NCBI RefSeq assembly: GCF_002865645.1 | Contig: NW_020194517.1 | Coordinates: forward strand, 124,001-188,000 | Source: Hyaloscypha bicolor E | Taxonomy: Eukaryota; Ascomycota; Leotiomycetes; Helotiales; Hyaloscyphaceae | DNA length: 64,000 nt | Direction: 5' to 3' | In this document: piece by piece, positions 34,423 to 45,599 of the stretch | Layout of the letters: the number at the start of each line of letters is the position of its first letter | How positions within the stretch are numbered: position 1 is the first letter of the stretch | Made by a program: the position numbers and the translations under genes | Notes under the pieces: generated by a model | What the model was told of the DNA's origin: nothing | Seen by the model: only the letters and a program-made list of their open reading frames with translations | Databases searched by the model: none

Positions 34423-36987
34423 ATGGGCTACACCGACGTTGATAAACTGGCTGTTAACACCATTCGACTTCTTTCTGTAAGCTCACGTCCCAGAAATCAG
34501 TTCCGCCCCCCCACACCCGCGCAGAGGCTGTTGAGGCATCTCCAAGCATCATAATTATACTACAAAGTACTAATCAAGCTTCAACAGGCCGATGCCGTAT
34601 TCCATGCCAATGCAGGCCATCCTGGGGCCCCTATGTGAGTGCGCATTCATAGCTCACGGATCCGTATTGACCATGCCCAGGGGAATGGCCCCAGTTGCCC
34701 ACGTCCTGTTCAACAAGACAATGAACTACAACCCAAAGAACCCAAAATGGCTCAACAGAGACAGATTCGTCTTATCGTGAGTGCCACAATCCGTTTCTCT
34801 ACCACGCAATCGACATTTTTCTCGCGCGGGCCACTGTGCTCCGAAAGCCTACCCGAAGGAATATGGCAGTTGAGGCCCAGAAATCGACACAGTTTTACTT
34901 CGCATGAACCGCTACTTTTTTGACAAGATTTGCTGGAAACTCTATTGTTGAGAATCTACACTTCTTCCCGCTCTTTATTTGACTTTGCCACAAGCTATAC
35001 TGACAGACCCTAGAAATGGCCATGCTTGCGCGCTTCAATATTCCCTCCTCCATCTTGCTGGGTACAAACTCTCTATCGATGATCTCAAAGCATTCCGCGT
35101 AAGTCAGAATCCTGTGCTTTAATTCTCAACAATCTGCAAGACTCTAACGCAGAAGTGCCAGTCATTAGATAGCATTACGCCTGGCCATCCCGAAGCTCAC
35201 GATACTGAGGGCATTGAGGTGACTACTGGTCCTTTGGGTCAAGGTTTCTGCAACGGCGTTGGGCTTGCCATCGCCCAGCACCACTCATCTGCCAAATTCA
35301 ACAAGCCTGGCTTTGACTTGATCAACAACTACACATATGTGTTCTTGGGGGACGGATGCATGATGGAAGGTGTTGCCAGTGAGGCAGCCTCCCTGGCCGG
35401 ACACTTGCAATTGGGCAACCTTATCGCGATCTATGATGATAACCACATCTCCATCGATGGCGACACTAACTGTGCTTTCACCGAAGACGTTGTTCTGCGA
35501 TTTAAGGCTTATGGCTGGCACACCGAAATTGTTGATGATGGTGACCACGATTTAGAGGGCATTGAGGCTGCTATCAAGAAGTGCCAAGCTGTGACTGACA
35601 AACCATCCTTGATCAAGCTCCGAACCACGATTGGTTATGGGTCTCAGTTGCAAGGCACTGGTGGCGTTCACGGAGCCCCTCTTAAAGAGGCGGATATGAA
35701 GCAGGTCAAGACCAAGTGGGGCTTTGATCCCGAAAAGTTGTTCGTCGTTCCCCAGGAGGTGTACGACTTATATCACAAGCACGGAGCTGAAGGTGCTGCA
35801 AAGGAACAAGAGTGGGAGCAGCTCCTGGAGAAGTATGGTCAATCATACAAGACCGAAGCTACAGATCTCAAGCGCCGCTTGGCTGGGGATCTTCCAGAGG
35901 GCTGGGAGAAGACCTTGCCAGTTTACTCTCCATCGGATTCTGCAGTGGCTTCCCGAAAGCTCTCTGAGATTCTCCTCAATAAGGTCCACGAAGCAATTCC
36001 TGAATTGGTCGGAGGCTCTGCAGATTTGACTGGCTCGAACTTGACCAGATGGAAGGATGCCGTTGACTTCCAACCCCCTTCCCTCGGAATTGGCGATTGG
36101 AGTGGACGTTATATCCGTTATGGTGTTCGCGAGCACGCTATGGGTGCTATCATGAACGGTCTTGCAGCATATGGCACCATCCTCCCATACGCCGGTACTT
36201 TCCTCAACTTCGTCTCCTATGCTGCTGGAGCAGTACGTCTCTCTTCCTTGTCCCAAGTTCGGGTTATCTGGGTTGCCACGCACGACTCCATTGGCTTGGG
36301 TGAGGATGGACCGACTCACCAACCTATCGAGACACTTGCACACTTCCGTGCTCTTCCCAACTGCATGGTCTGGCGTCCAGCTGATGGAAACGAGACTAGC
36401 GCCGCGTACTATGTTGCCTTAACTTCGAAACACACTCCCAGCATCATCGCTCTCTCCCGCCAAAACCTTCCTCAGCTTGAGAATTCTACCATCGCTCACG
36501 CCATCAAGGGTGGTTATGCCGTTCACGAAGCCGAGAAAGCAGATATTACTCTTGTCTCTACCGGTTCGGAGGTCGGCATCTGTGTTGACGCAGTCAAGTA
36601 TCTCAAGGAGCATCATAACCTGACTGCACGTGTCGTATCTATTCCTTGCTTCGAGGTTTTCGATGCTCAGCCCAAGGAGTACAGACTCAGCATTCTGCCA
36701 GATGGTATTCCGTCTCTTTCTGTCGAGGCCATGTCAACCATGGGCTGGGAGCGTTACACACACGAGCAATTTGGTCTCAATAGATTCGGTGCCAGTGGTG
36801 CTTACAAGGACGTCTACAAGGCAGGCAACTTTGTTAACCATGTATTGATACTCGCTAACCCTTTTTACAGAAGTTTGAATTCACACCAGAGGGTATCAGC
36901 AAGCGTGCGGTCGCCACTGTTGACTTCTGGAAGAGCGTCCCCAATATCCGCTCTCCTATCAATCGCGCTTTCCAGCAGTTAATTTAA
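34423..36987 (+). CDS. TKL1: Transketolase
   Basis: Predicted join: 34423-34476, 34588-34634, 34681-34776, 35014-35098, 35153-36820, 36871-36987, giving 688 residues (the family is about 680-690). Motifs: [51 protein letters not shown], the thiamine-diphosphate motif [13 protein letters not shown]...[27 protein letters not shown] and WRPADGNET. Reaction: transfer of two-carbon ketol units between sugar phosphates in the non-oxidative pentose phosphate pathway; cytosolic, needs Mg2+ and ThDP. Introns are crowded at the 5' end, as usual for this gene. The last intron (36821-36870) starts with GC (AAG|GCAGGC) and ends TTTTTACAG, a GC-AG intron. Without splicing, the frame would end in an unrelated tail. 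Confidence 0.97.
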
Positions 36988-37201
36988 GCTGCACTTGATG
37001 GTCAATTGGATGAGTATATGAGAGTTTTGGGAGGAGAAGAATATGAGTATATAGCTTGCAAATAGACCAGAGAAGTAAACAATTTCCGGACACTTGATCC
37101 TTTCTAGATACTATTCCCACAATCATACAAGGTAGAATGGTTCGTGAATTTCTCTACCACTGAACATGCGGATACAGACGTCTAATCCTACAGATCCTAT
37201 C

Positions 37202-39059
37202 CTAAACCTCAAATATCTCCCCGACCCCTTCTCCGCCGCCCCTTCTATTCTCTACCAAATCCAATCTCCATCCCTCCCAATTCTTCAATGCCCTCTTGAC
37301 CTCCTTGACCCTCTCTATCCTCTTCTTTGCCTCTTCTTCTTGCGCCAACCGGAACGCATCCTCATCAAAGTCCAAGTCCTCATCATCCTCTAATAATGCA
37401 CCTTCAGCAGCAGCAGAATGCACGTTCGCTCCCGTGATAGCATTGAAGCCACTCTGAATGAAATCCCCTAATCCCTTGCCTCCATGAGCAAGGCTTCTCC
37501 GCCGACTAGGGGACATCCCTCCAAGGTCGACATCTGTGAATCTCGCACCAGGGCTTGTAACACCAGACGATTCCTCGCCTTCCAGCTCCTTTCTACGTTC
37601 ACGCCAGACGCCCCGTCGAAGCTCATGCACTTCTCCTTCCAAGTCCCGGACTTTCTTTTCCAGGCGTTGCCGCTCTTCGTTCTCGAGTTCGTCAACACCT
37701 TCGTCGTCGATTCCTTGTGCGTCTCGTTTACGCAACCTCTCTCTTTCTTCACGCAATCGTAGGTTCTCGTTCTCAATTCCAGCTAATTTGGCCCGAAGAT
37801 CCGATGCCTCTTTCTCTGCCTTCTCCCGTTCTCGTTTTTGAGCTTGAGATCGCGCATCATGTTCCTTATGTAGGGTGGCCAATGTTGCTACCTTCTTTTC
37901 TAAAGCGTCGACCTTCTTTTGCAGTTCTTCGCTGTGCACTTTCGCTTCTTCGGTTTCTCGTTCTAAGGTTCGGAGTTTAGTTTCGGCTGATATGCGTTCA
38001 CTGCCTTCTTTGACGGCTTTCTCGGTCGTGCGTTCCAGGTTCTTCTTTAAGTCCCCGAGTTCCCGTTGTGCGGTTGCAGCAGAGCGTTCACTGCGAGCGA
38101 GCTTCTCTTCCAACGCGGCAACTTGCTCTTTTTCTGAAGAACCGGCCACTAGACGGTCGAGGTGGGCGCGGAGAGTGGAGAGTTCGATTTCCATGGATTC
38201 AATGGTGGATAATTTGGAGGCGAGAGCGGCTTCGTAGTCTGCAGGTGCAGTGGTGGAGACGGAGGGTGAGGAGCCATGTCGAGAGGCTCGTGAGGTTTGG
38301 GCTTGGAGTTGTGCGTTTTGACGATGGAGAGCCGCGACTTCTCCTCTCTGAATGGTATAATTAGCAATCGTAGTAGCGGACTGCACACGAGTTCCCGTAC
38401 CAGCTTTTCCAATTCCTCAGACGATCCGGAGCCTATGTCCTTTTTTGATGTGGTGTCATCCTCTGCCTCTCTCAATTCCTCCAGCTCCTCCTCAGCCTTC
38501 TTCCAACGTCTCTCCCCATCAATTGTCTCCTTAGCAAGCCGTTTGTTCTCCTTTTCCAATTCCTCAATCTTCAAGGCCTGTTTTCGGTAGATATCTGGAG
38601 CTGTGTCTCCATCTGGGGAGAATGGTGGGTAGTTGGGAGATAATGGTCCGCCTGATGAAGCTCGAAACGAGGACGACCGCATTTTGGATTGGAGAGACAA
38701 CGACGGCTGTCGTTGATGTAATGTAGCACCGAGGTTTGAAACTCTCTCCTCTGAGGCCTTGCCATCATCTCCCTCTTCCACCTTGGTCCCGTCCACTTCC
38801 TGAATGGGGGGTTCGGCCTGGACAGGGCTTTCTTCACTTTTCGAAGATTCCGGGGCTGGCTCTTTCTCTTCCTTCTTTGCACCTATTTTCTTTTGTTTCT
38901 GCTTCTTCATCTGCTCGAACTACAAACGAGACGAGTCAGTACATCCACCTTGAAGTAAAAGCTTCGCTGAGTTTGGAGAGAAAGAATGCTAAGGACACGT
39001 ACACGCTTCTTCGCAGCTGCCAGCTTTTCAGCCTTATCTTTTTCTTCTGCATCTGCCAT
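37202..39059 (-). CDS. Golgin-like long coiled-coil protein (M-repeat type)
   Basis: Predicted join on the minus strand: 39059-39003, 38919-38401, 38347-37202, giving 573 residues from MADAEEKDKAEKLAAAKKR. A Lys-rich N-terminus is followed by a Ser/Pro linker. From about residue 125 to 430 the protein is almost all heptad coiled coil (IEELEKENKRLAKE, LEKKVDALEKKVATLA). The C-terminal part has GKGLGDFIQSGFNAITG and an acidic DDEDLDFDEDAFRLAQEEE. Fungal relatives are annotated as Golgi-matrix or M-protein-repeat proteins; the Golgi role is inferred. A longer second exon (to 38389, 41-nt intron) is possible, but donor GTACGG at 38400 gives a better junction. The gene converges on transketolase with 214 bp between stops. 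Confidence 0.82.
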
Positions 39060-39175
39060 GATTGCTGGTTTAAATCTGGGTCAATCTGCTAGTAATGGAT
39101 GAGAAGTTGAGGTTGGCGAGGAAGTGGTCTTGGAGACAGCTTTCACATGGCCTTACTCAAGGTTAGCTCCCTTTA

Positions 39176-39354
39176 CAGTGGTATGCAAAAACTCCCTGTT
39201 TTAGCGCGTTTTTGACGAAAAGTGGTACCTTGAAAAAATGGTACTGAATTATATTCAACCACCAATTGCTCCACCAAACCACGCCCGAATTAGGTAAGAA
39301 GTAGATTAATTTACTCCCCTGAAGTAGCTCTTGCTAATGATATAATCAGATTAC
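39176..39354. repeat. Left inverted arm of the TIR element
   Basis: The first 47 bp are nearly identical to the reverse complement of 40970-41016. Similarity with gaps and transitions extends to a shared AGATTA motif near 39350. Confidence 0.88.
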
Positions 39355-39691
39355 GATCCACCCCCTCCTTCCCTCACCCGAATTTGTAGCTATTGAGCCT
39401 GCACATCGAGCCGAATTCTTAGCAAACCCAACTTCTCCCCTGTCTACGAACCAATTCGCCCTTTTTTTATTAATATCGATGGGCAGATATTAGTAATTTG
39501 ATATCTATGATATTAGAGGAGAAGGCTGAGCTAAAATAGCTAAAGGCGATGGAAAAATCGGGTACTAGTATGGGGATTTCTCCTTATTATGAAGGCTAAA
39601 GTCTCCCTTTGGTATACTATATGGAATTCAGAAGCTAATTAGTGTTTTATATTGAATATAGGTACTTAGTAGCACCGATTGCTAATATGGT

Positions 39692-39730
39692 AGCCCCATT
39701 CGAAAGCCCCATTCGACAGCCCCATTCCAA
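39692..39730. repeat. 13-bp tandem repeat, three copies
   Basis: AGCCCCATTCGAA, AGCCCCATTCGAC and AGCCCCATTCCAA lie in tandem within the interior of the TIR element. Confidence 0.9.
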
Positions 39731-40529
39731 AGCACTATTCCGGACATCCAAGCAGAAGACTCGATTCGACCAGATATTGCCTTTAGTACGTACCCTGAAG
39801 ACGAAATTAGCTTCTACCAGGGTATAGGCAACTTACAAAAGCAGGATTATTAAGAGTTTATAAGTTCTGGGCTATTGGATGACGATTACAAGGCGATTGG
39901 GGGGTAGGGAGAATGATATTTAGAATCGAGGTTGACGAGCTGCCCCCTTGATTTCCACGTATCACTGGTTTAGGGAGGCGAGGAATGGACCAATCAGATT
40001 ACAGGATTTTAGGCTCTTTTGAAGAGAGTTATTACTGGTGTTGTGGTCATTGTTTTTAGTCGAGTTTGTCTACATTTGGAGTTTTTCCCTTATACTAAAT
40101 ATTTTTGCAACCACGCCGTAGGATTTTTTTATATTAGAATAATTAAAAGAGCTATTTCCCACGATTCTAAATCAGCTTTCGTTTTTTTAATAGCAGTTGT
40201 GGTTATTAAGAACCGTAGTATTTTTTAATTAGTATCAATGTCGGCTCTCTAGTAAAGTAACAAGTGATTTTGGAACCACCTTTTGTAATATTAAAATCAC
40301 CAGAACTTTAAGTAATATTAAGTATGGCGATTTCATTGATTTCATACTAATTCTACAGGGAAATTCCGATATCCTGAATTATAGAAATGCCCTCCAGCCT
40401 TTCTAGCCCCCGTCTAAACCTCCAAACCTCCAAATGGTATTAATTAGGTAATTTCCAAAGTTTGGATACTTCCCATAGACTTTCCTGCAATTCCCTCGCA
40501 TATTAGACTTAATATTGCGAAAGCCCCCC

Positions 40530-40748
40530 CTAATTGGGTTCAAAATTGGGCAATAGGGAAGCAACTAATATATCCAGATTCCCCCCCTCCCCACCCCCCT
40601 CCCACTTCTGGCACATATCAAGCACCCTCTGACTCCAGTGTATACCACAGTTATCCATTATAATAATCGAAGTCTTCCCCAGCCATAAAAACACTACGGG
40701 AGTACCCTGTTTCCCATCCAAAATCGAAATTATCGTACCACTGCTCAA
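40530..40748 (-). pseudogene. DDE transposase fragment
   Basis: An open stretch of about 72 codons. A hydrophobic strand leads into MDNCGIHWSQRV (second catalytic Asp near 40655), followed by a degraded counterpart of the PPYSPDxNPIE region that ends in a stop at EPN. The preceding DDE part and the DNA-binding half are not recognisable, so the copy cannot encode an active transposase. Confidence 0.7.
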
Positions 40749-40826
40749 GGAGCTCCCGGTTCTGCACGGGTTGTGCGAGAAGATCGTAGATGGCCGCGAT
40801 GCGCGCGGGCTTAGGTAAGGAGCTAT

Positions 40827-41016
40827 AATCTGCTCTTATCATTAGCAAGAGATACTTCAGGGGAGTAAATTGATCTACTTCTCATCTAATTTGGACGTGG
40901 TTTGGTGGAGCAATTGGTGGTTGAAAATGATTTAGGTAACTTTTGGTGCACCCATTTTTAAGTGTACCGCTTTTCGTCAAAAACGCGCTAAAACAGGGAG
41001 TTTTTGCATACTACTG
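40827..41016. repeat. Right inverted arm of the TIR element
   Basis: Inverted partner of 39176-39354, followed by TA at 41017-41018. Confidence 0.88.
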
Positions 41017-41144
41017 TAGCTAGTGCAGGGGTCCCAAGCTAAAAATACGTACGTGGTTATCAAACCACATTCAACATCTAAGCTCACCCCAACAAAAAGA
41101 CCTCAGAAGCAAGTCTCACATCATTCCTGTCTCCTTGCTCGAGG

Positions 41145-41774
41145 ATGGCAAACCCCGCTTCGAGCCAGCTGGTTCAACACCTGGCGGACCGAGCCCTCAC
41201 TCCCATCGTCTCCTCTTCTCGGGCCCCCTCTGCCAACAACCACAATCCGCAGTCGCAAGCTCAAGCGCAAGCACTGGCGTCTCTCACAACAACTGCAATT
41301 ACAGCCTACGATACAGCTTCCAGATTAGGTCTTGGTCTACCGCAGCGAATCATGATTGAGACGCAATCCTCGGGTCCAATCATACTCCATTCGTATCTCA
41401 ATCCACCATCGGTGCAGCGAGCACCAACAGTATACGTAGATCATCACGAGGATGTACGAGGCATTGTGGAACAGGCACGGGAAGATCTGAGGCCCTTATC
41501 TGGGACTACAGACACTGAAGGCATGGGCGAACACGGAGACAACAGCGAAGTACTGGTCAATGGGGACCCTGGTGGTGCCGAGGACGCGGAGGAAAGCTCT
41601 GTCCAGCCACTGCCGATGTTGATTGCTTCAGTTGTAGCGCCCACTGCTGCAGATGCAGTATATGCAAGAAGAGCGGCCGCGAGATTAGAGCAGACTGGGA
41701 GAATTGTCCAGAGGGAATGGATAAGGGAACATGAGGGGTCACATGCGGCGGTTGCAGATGGCGAAGATGGTTGA
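41145..41774 (+). CDS. Conserved-looking fungal protein of unknown function, 209 aa
   Basis: An intronless frame from MANPASSQLVQHLADRAL. A central part looks folded: SLTTTAITAYDTASRLGLGLPQ followed by RIMIETQSSGPIILHSYL. It is flanked by Gln/Ala- and Glu-rich low-complexity parts. The strand-helix pattern faintly recalls small roadblock-like adaptor proteins (for example EGO/Ragulator subunits), but I cannot assign it. The start codon is 127 bp right of the TIR element, and the neighbour on the other side (golgin-like) is divergent, so the two once shared a short promoter. Confidence 0.7.
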   Translation: MANPASSQLVQHLADRALTPIVSSSRAPSANNHNPQSQAQAQALASLTTTAITAYDTASRLGLGLPQRIMIETQSSGPIILHSYLNPPSVQRAPTVYVDHHEDVRGIVEQAREDLRPLSGTTDTEGMGEHGDNSEVLVNGDPGGAEDAEESSVQPLPMLIASVVAPTAADAVYARRAAARLEQTGRIVQREWIREHEGSHAAVADGEDG

Positions 41775-43577
41775 GAAATCTTACCATGCCACCATGAAGC
41801 TTGTAAGATCGATCCTTTTGGGGGCAAAAGTCCTGAGCAGATGCTAGAGATGGTAAGGAGTGATGAAAGAGGTTTATCCTGCAGCCTCCAGATTGGCTCC
41901 AGAGACATCTGGTGATGGCTACTTCGTCAATGAACGAAGGGGAGGACGGCGCAGTGTGGAGTATTATACTCCCAGGGCTAGAGCTGGGGATACATCTGGG
42001 TAGGTATCACAAGTAGAGGGCCGGAGAAGTCACCCAATATACCGCATGCAAATGAATTGCCTCGTATGCTGCGGCCTATCAAACACAGCCGGCTGACTGC
42101 TATGTCATCTTCTTATCATGATTGTTAAGACAAACAAACCCGGCACCGAGCGGTTGGGTGCTGCACTCCGCCCCTTTACGGAGTCCGGTACACCTCACCG
42201 TCCCCAGTCCTCAGCAGGTGTAATGAAGCTATCTCGATCATCGCTTCACCGGTGCCTGCCGGCGGCCTGAGGATGGCAGTGGGGCAGGAGAGCGCGGCCT
42301 GGCCAATGTTCTTGCCTGGCCAAGGCACTTGTCGCGCGAAACACAACTGGAACCCGTTTCCTCCTCCACGGCGCGACGGTGAAGTCACGGTCGATACCGA
42401 AGGGGCTGTGCTGCAAAGCCACGATCGCTGCCGATTCGTCTCCCTTTCCCGCTCCCGCATGGCGACGAGGCCTGGACAGGGCGACATGCAACGCTTCCCG
42501 CGAGCTGCAGCCCTAAGAGACTTCTCACACCGATTCTCACAAGCTCTGATGCCCGCAGCCGCTCCCTCCTGTTCGCTGGCCCAGCCTTCGCCTGCGCTTT
42601 TGGCCCCCACATCGACCCCGCAATGAACCCCACCTGTCGGTGAAGACTGAAGATCTCCAACGAGGCGGAGCTCTGTGGCATGGCCACCAGGCGTCATGGC
42701 TGATGGCTCGACTCACGATCGGAGACCTTGCGAGGTGAACTGCTCCTTGTGCATGCGGAGTTGGAACTTCAATCTCGAGTTGATTAATATATATTCGGAC
42801 CCGTGCTCAGTTGTCACGATGCTCATTTATTTTCCTGGCTGGTTGCGTTGGCGAAGGATTGTTGCTGTATCGTGCGTTCAGGAACGTCTCGTTATTGCAT
42901 TTTCCGCATTTGTGTATTGTTGGAGCAAGCGCATTGCATGACCTGTTGCTATCTTTTGCAAGGCCCTTGTAAGAGGCTTGATATCGTTCCACAAGTATAG
43001 TCTTGCAATTCGTTCACCACAGTTCCGCGGTGCTGGGCAAGGAAGACTTATTGAACGAGTAAGCTGCCCATATTTTTTGTATCGTAGCCGAGCTTCCCCC
43101 TTCCTTATCTTGGATAAAAATGCCTCTTTCTTTGGGACCTGCAAATGAGATTAGCACTTCCTTGTAAAGAGTTCATTCTCAGCGTTTGTCCGTGGTTCCT
43201 TTTGGTTATTGAGACTAACTTGGGAAGAAAAACTCTACTATTGGTGAAAGCGCGACAGAATCTCAAAGGAGAAGAAGTCATCCAGAGCAAGACAAACCAG
43301 CAGGAGAGCAACTCTACTGATCTGTTACCGCCAGATCAACAACGTCCAGGACCATATCCTCGATCTTGAAAACCAAAAGAATTCCTCCGTCGTACTGTGG
43401 GCAGGCATTTTCGATGGTTGAGAATCAATGATCCAGGACAACGATTTCGCGAAGACTTCAGGCAGCTTCAATCGCTTTGGAAGGCTGATACTCGATCGCC
43501 CTCGTCTCTTGGATTCGACCTGGCCTTGGGTCAACCTTCAGGCTTCGGTTTCAGTGTTGAAGGGGGGTTCCTGCGAA
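41775..43577. other. Intergenic region upstream of the C2H2 regulator
   Basis: About 1.8 kb. A GC-rich part at 42.2-42.7 kb is open in several frames on both strands with no family features. From 43.1 kb it is probably the leader of the gene starting at 43578. A short plus-strand frame near 43325-43425 (HILDLENQKNSS) could be a leader uORF. Confidence 0.5.
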
Positions 43578-45599
43578 ATGGCCCCAGATCAGGTGTCCCG
43601 ACTGCAATATCACCCACATCGACGTTATGATGCACCGAATGCCAACTACACTTACTTTGAGCCCCAAGAGTCTCGTAAGTGCACTCCATCTTTTCCTATT
43701 GGCCACGTCACTGCTGCCTAGAAACCTCATCCCCTTCCCAAGCTGGCAACAACGGTCAACGTCGTGCTTGCGGTTTCTAGTGTTCCTAGTTAGGAGGGAT
43801 CGGGATGCCTTCCTGCCTTCCTGCCTTTCAAAAACTGTGCTGCTGCTCATCAAGATTGGGAGCTGGGCCGGGACAACCTCCGGGCCATCCTGGCAAGTTC
43901 AGACATTGGGCATGCACCAGCCCCTTCTTCATTGTACTAGGAGTGTGCAGACATTCACGCATCTTGGCCAGCCTTAGCTTGTCCAGGACTGACGGGTACC
44001 ATAGAAATCGACGGGCCAGTCATCAAGAAAGAGTACCACGGTCAGTACTTCACGCCTACGCCGCCGCCGCCCTCAACGTGTGAGTACTCGGAGAAGGCAA
44101 CGTACGCCAACGAGGCGCACCTCTTCCACGGCGTAAGGCCACCGCCGCGGCCAATGGAGGGCCGGCCTCAACAGGCAGACATGGGCCCAACACATCGCAG
44201 CCCCTCAGGTGACTCATCACCCCCCCTCCTCATTTTGGCACGTGCCAGCTCACCCCAGAGACATGTGACTGATTCCGCCTCATATTTAACAGTCATGGCT
44301 TCCCGGCCGGCGACTCAAGGCTTCCACCTGCGGGCCTCGAATCACCCAAGTACAAATGGACGACGACGTCCGAGTGCGGATGCAGCTGAGAATTGCGACC
44401 AGCTTGAACGAGGATCCAATCAGCAGATCCGCTTACTAAACTATGCTGGAAACGCCACTCGGCACAGCCACAGCCACAACCAAACCTGTCAACCTGAGAT
44501 TTATTCGATCGTAAGGCACCAACAACGCGAACAAGCACTCCGTCACGACCAGACATCCGCGACGTACGAGGCCCTTCGCCACAGCAGCACAGGCCCATAT
44601 CAATCTTCTATTGCTGCCTTCTCTCCTAATCACCAGGATCCTTACTTCTATCCCTATACCGCCGCGATGTCGCTGTCATACGAGACTCGAACCTTCCCCG
44701 ACTACCCGCAATCCGCTATGATGCACGACCCCCACCAAGAACAAGACGACAATAGCATTCAGCATCACCGGTACCCGAGTCCCCCTCCCCCGCTGAGCGA
44801 AAACCCATACAACCCGCAAACCATGGATGCGGCGACGGCGCTGGCGATGGATGAGATGCCGGAGTTGCCACCGAAGGACGAGTCTGACGCGCCGAGTCCT
44901 GGCCGATCGAAACCTATACCAAAGCCTGATCGTGAGGTTACCAAGGGCGAGGATGGGCGCTTTGTCTGCAACTGGGCTGGGTGCACGGAGGAGATCCGTT
45001 CCTTCAACCGAAAGTGCGAGTGGTCAAAGGTAGGCACATTCCTCGAGTTAATCTATACTTATGTGAGCTAACACTTCTTCTAGCATATGGACAAGCACGA
45101 TCGTCCGTATAAATGCCCGGCAGAAGGGTGTGAGAAATTGCCGGGGTTCACATACTCGGGAGGACTATTAAGACATCAACGAGAGGTACACAACCTTCAT
45201 GGCGGCCCTCGAAAGCAACTCAACTGTCCGCATCCAAATTGCAAGAGATTCTCCGGCAAGGGCTTCTCTCGACAAGAAAATCTGAACGAGCACCTCCGCC
45301 GTGTGCACACCGATGCTGGAGAGATGCAGAACGAAGAAGAGACCGAGGAAGATGGAAGCGAGAGAGCGGGCATGAAGAGAAAGAGGGGTATTGTACGAGA
45401 TGACGGCGGGGATCTTCGTCAGGAAATGGCAAGACTTCGAAATGAGAACGAGGAATTGAAACGCCAGAGCGAGATGCAAACTGCTCAGACGGCTTCCCTC
45501 ATGCGCCAACTTCAAGAACTCCAAACTCTGGTTGGTGCGAGGCTTCAGCAAAACCAGACTCACCAATCTCACGCAGCTCCTCAAGCCCACATGATGTGA
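43578..45599 (+). CDS. C2H2 zinc-finger transcription factor
   Basis: Predicted join: 43578-43674, 43987-44208, 44293-45029, 45084-45599, giving 523 residues. The second exon is supported by coding sequence (IEIDGPVIKKEYHGQYF) joined in phase to FEPQES. The 84-nt segment 44209-44292 has good splice borders (GTGACT...TTAACAG), but its length is a multiple of three and it is open, so it may be retained (551 residues). The middle is Gln/His/Pro-rich. Three fingers follow: FVCNWAGC...H-H, YKCPAEGCEKLPGFTYSGGL...H and LNCPHPNCKRFSGKGFSRQE...H. A C-terminal coiled coil (MARLRNENEELKRQ) comes last. The 45030-45083 intron splits finger 1. It is probably a nuclear DNA-binding regulator; targets unknown. 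Confidence 0.85.

Larger units (their letters stand above)
39176..41016 (-). mobile_element. Tc1/mariner-type TIR element, degenerate
   Basis: 1841 bp bounded by TA duplications (39174-39175 and 41017-41018). The ends begin CAGT(G/A)GTATGCAAAAACT and match as inverted repeats for about 47 bp with one mismatch. A weaker inverted similarity continues to about 180 bp on each side. Inside, on the minus strand, is a broken transposase-like stretch with MDNCGIHWSQRVLDMC and LLPNFEPN, as in Tc1/mariner DDE enzymes. TA duplications and CAGT ends fit the Fot1/pogo/Tc1 group. Most of the interior is AT-rich and noncoding. Confidence 0.9.

Noticed and set aside
39176..41016. Foldback element or MITE with no coding past
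   Set aside because: The DDE-like MDNCGIHWSQRV fragment and 1.84-kb size favour a decayed autonomous Tc1/mariner-type element.
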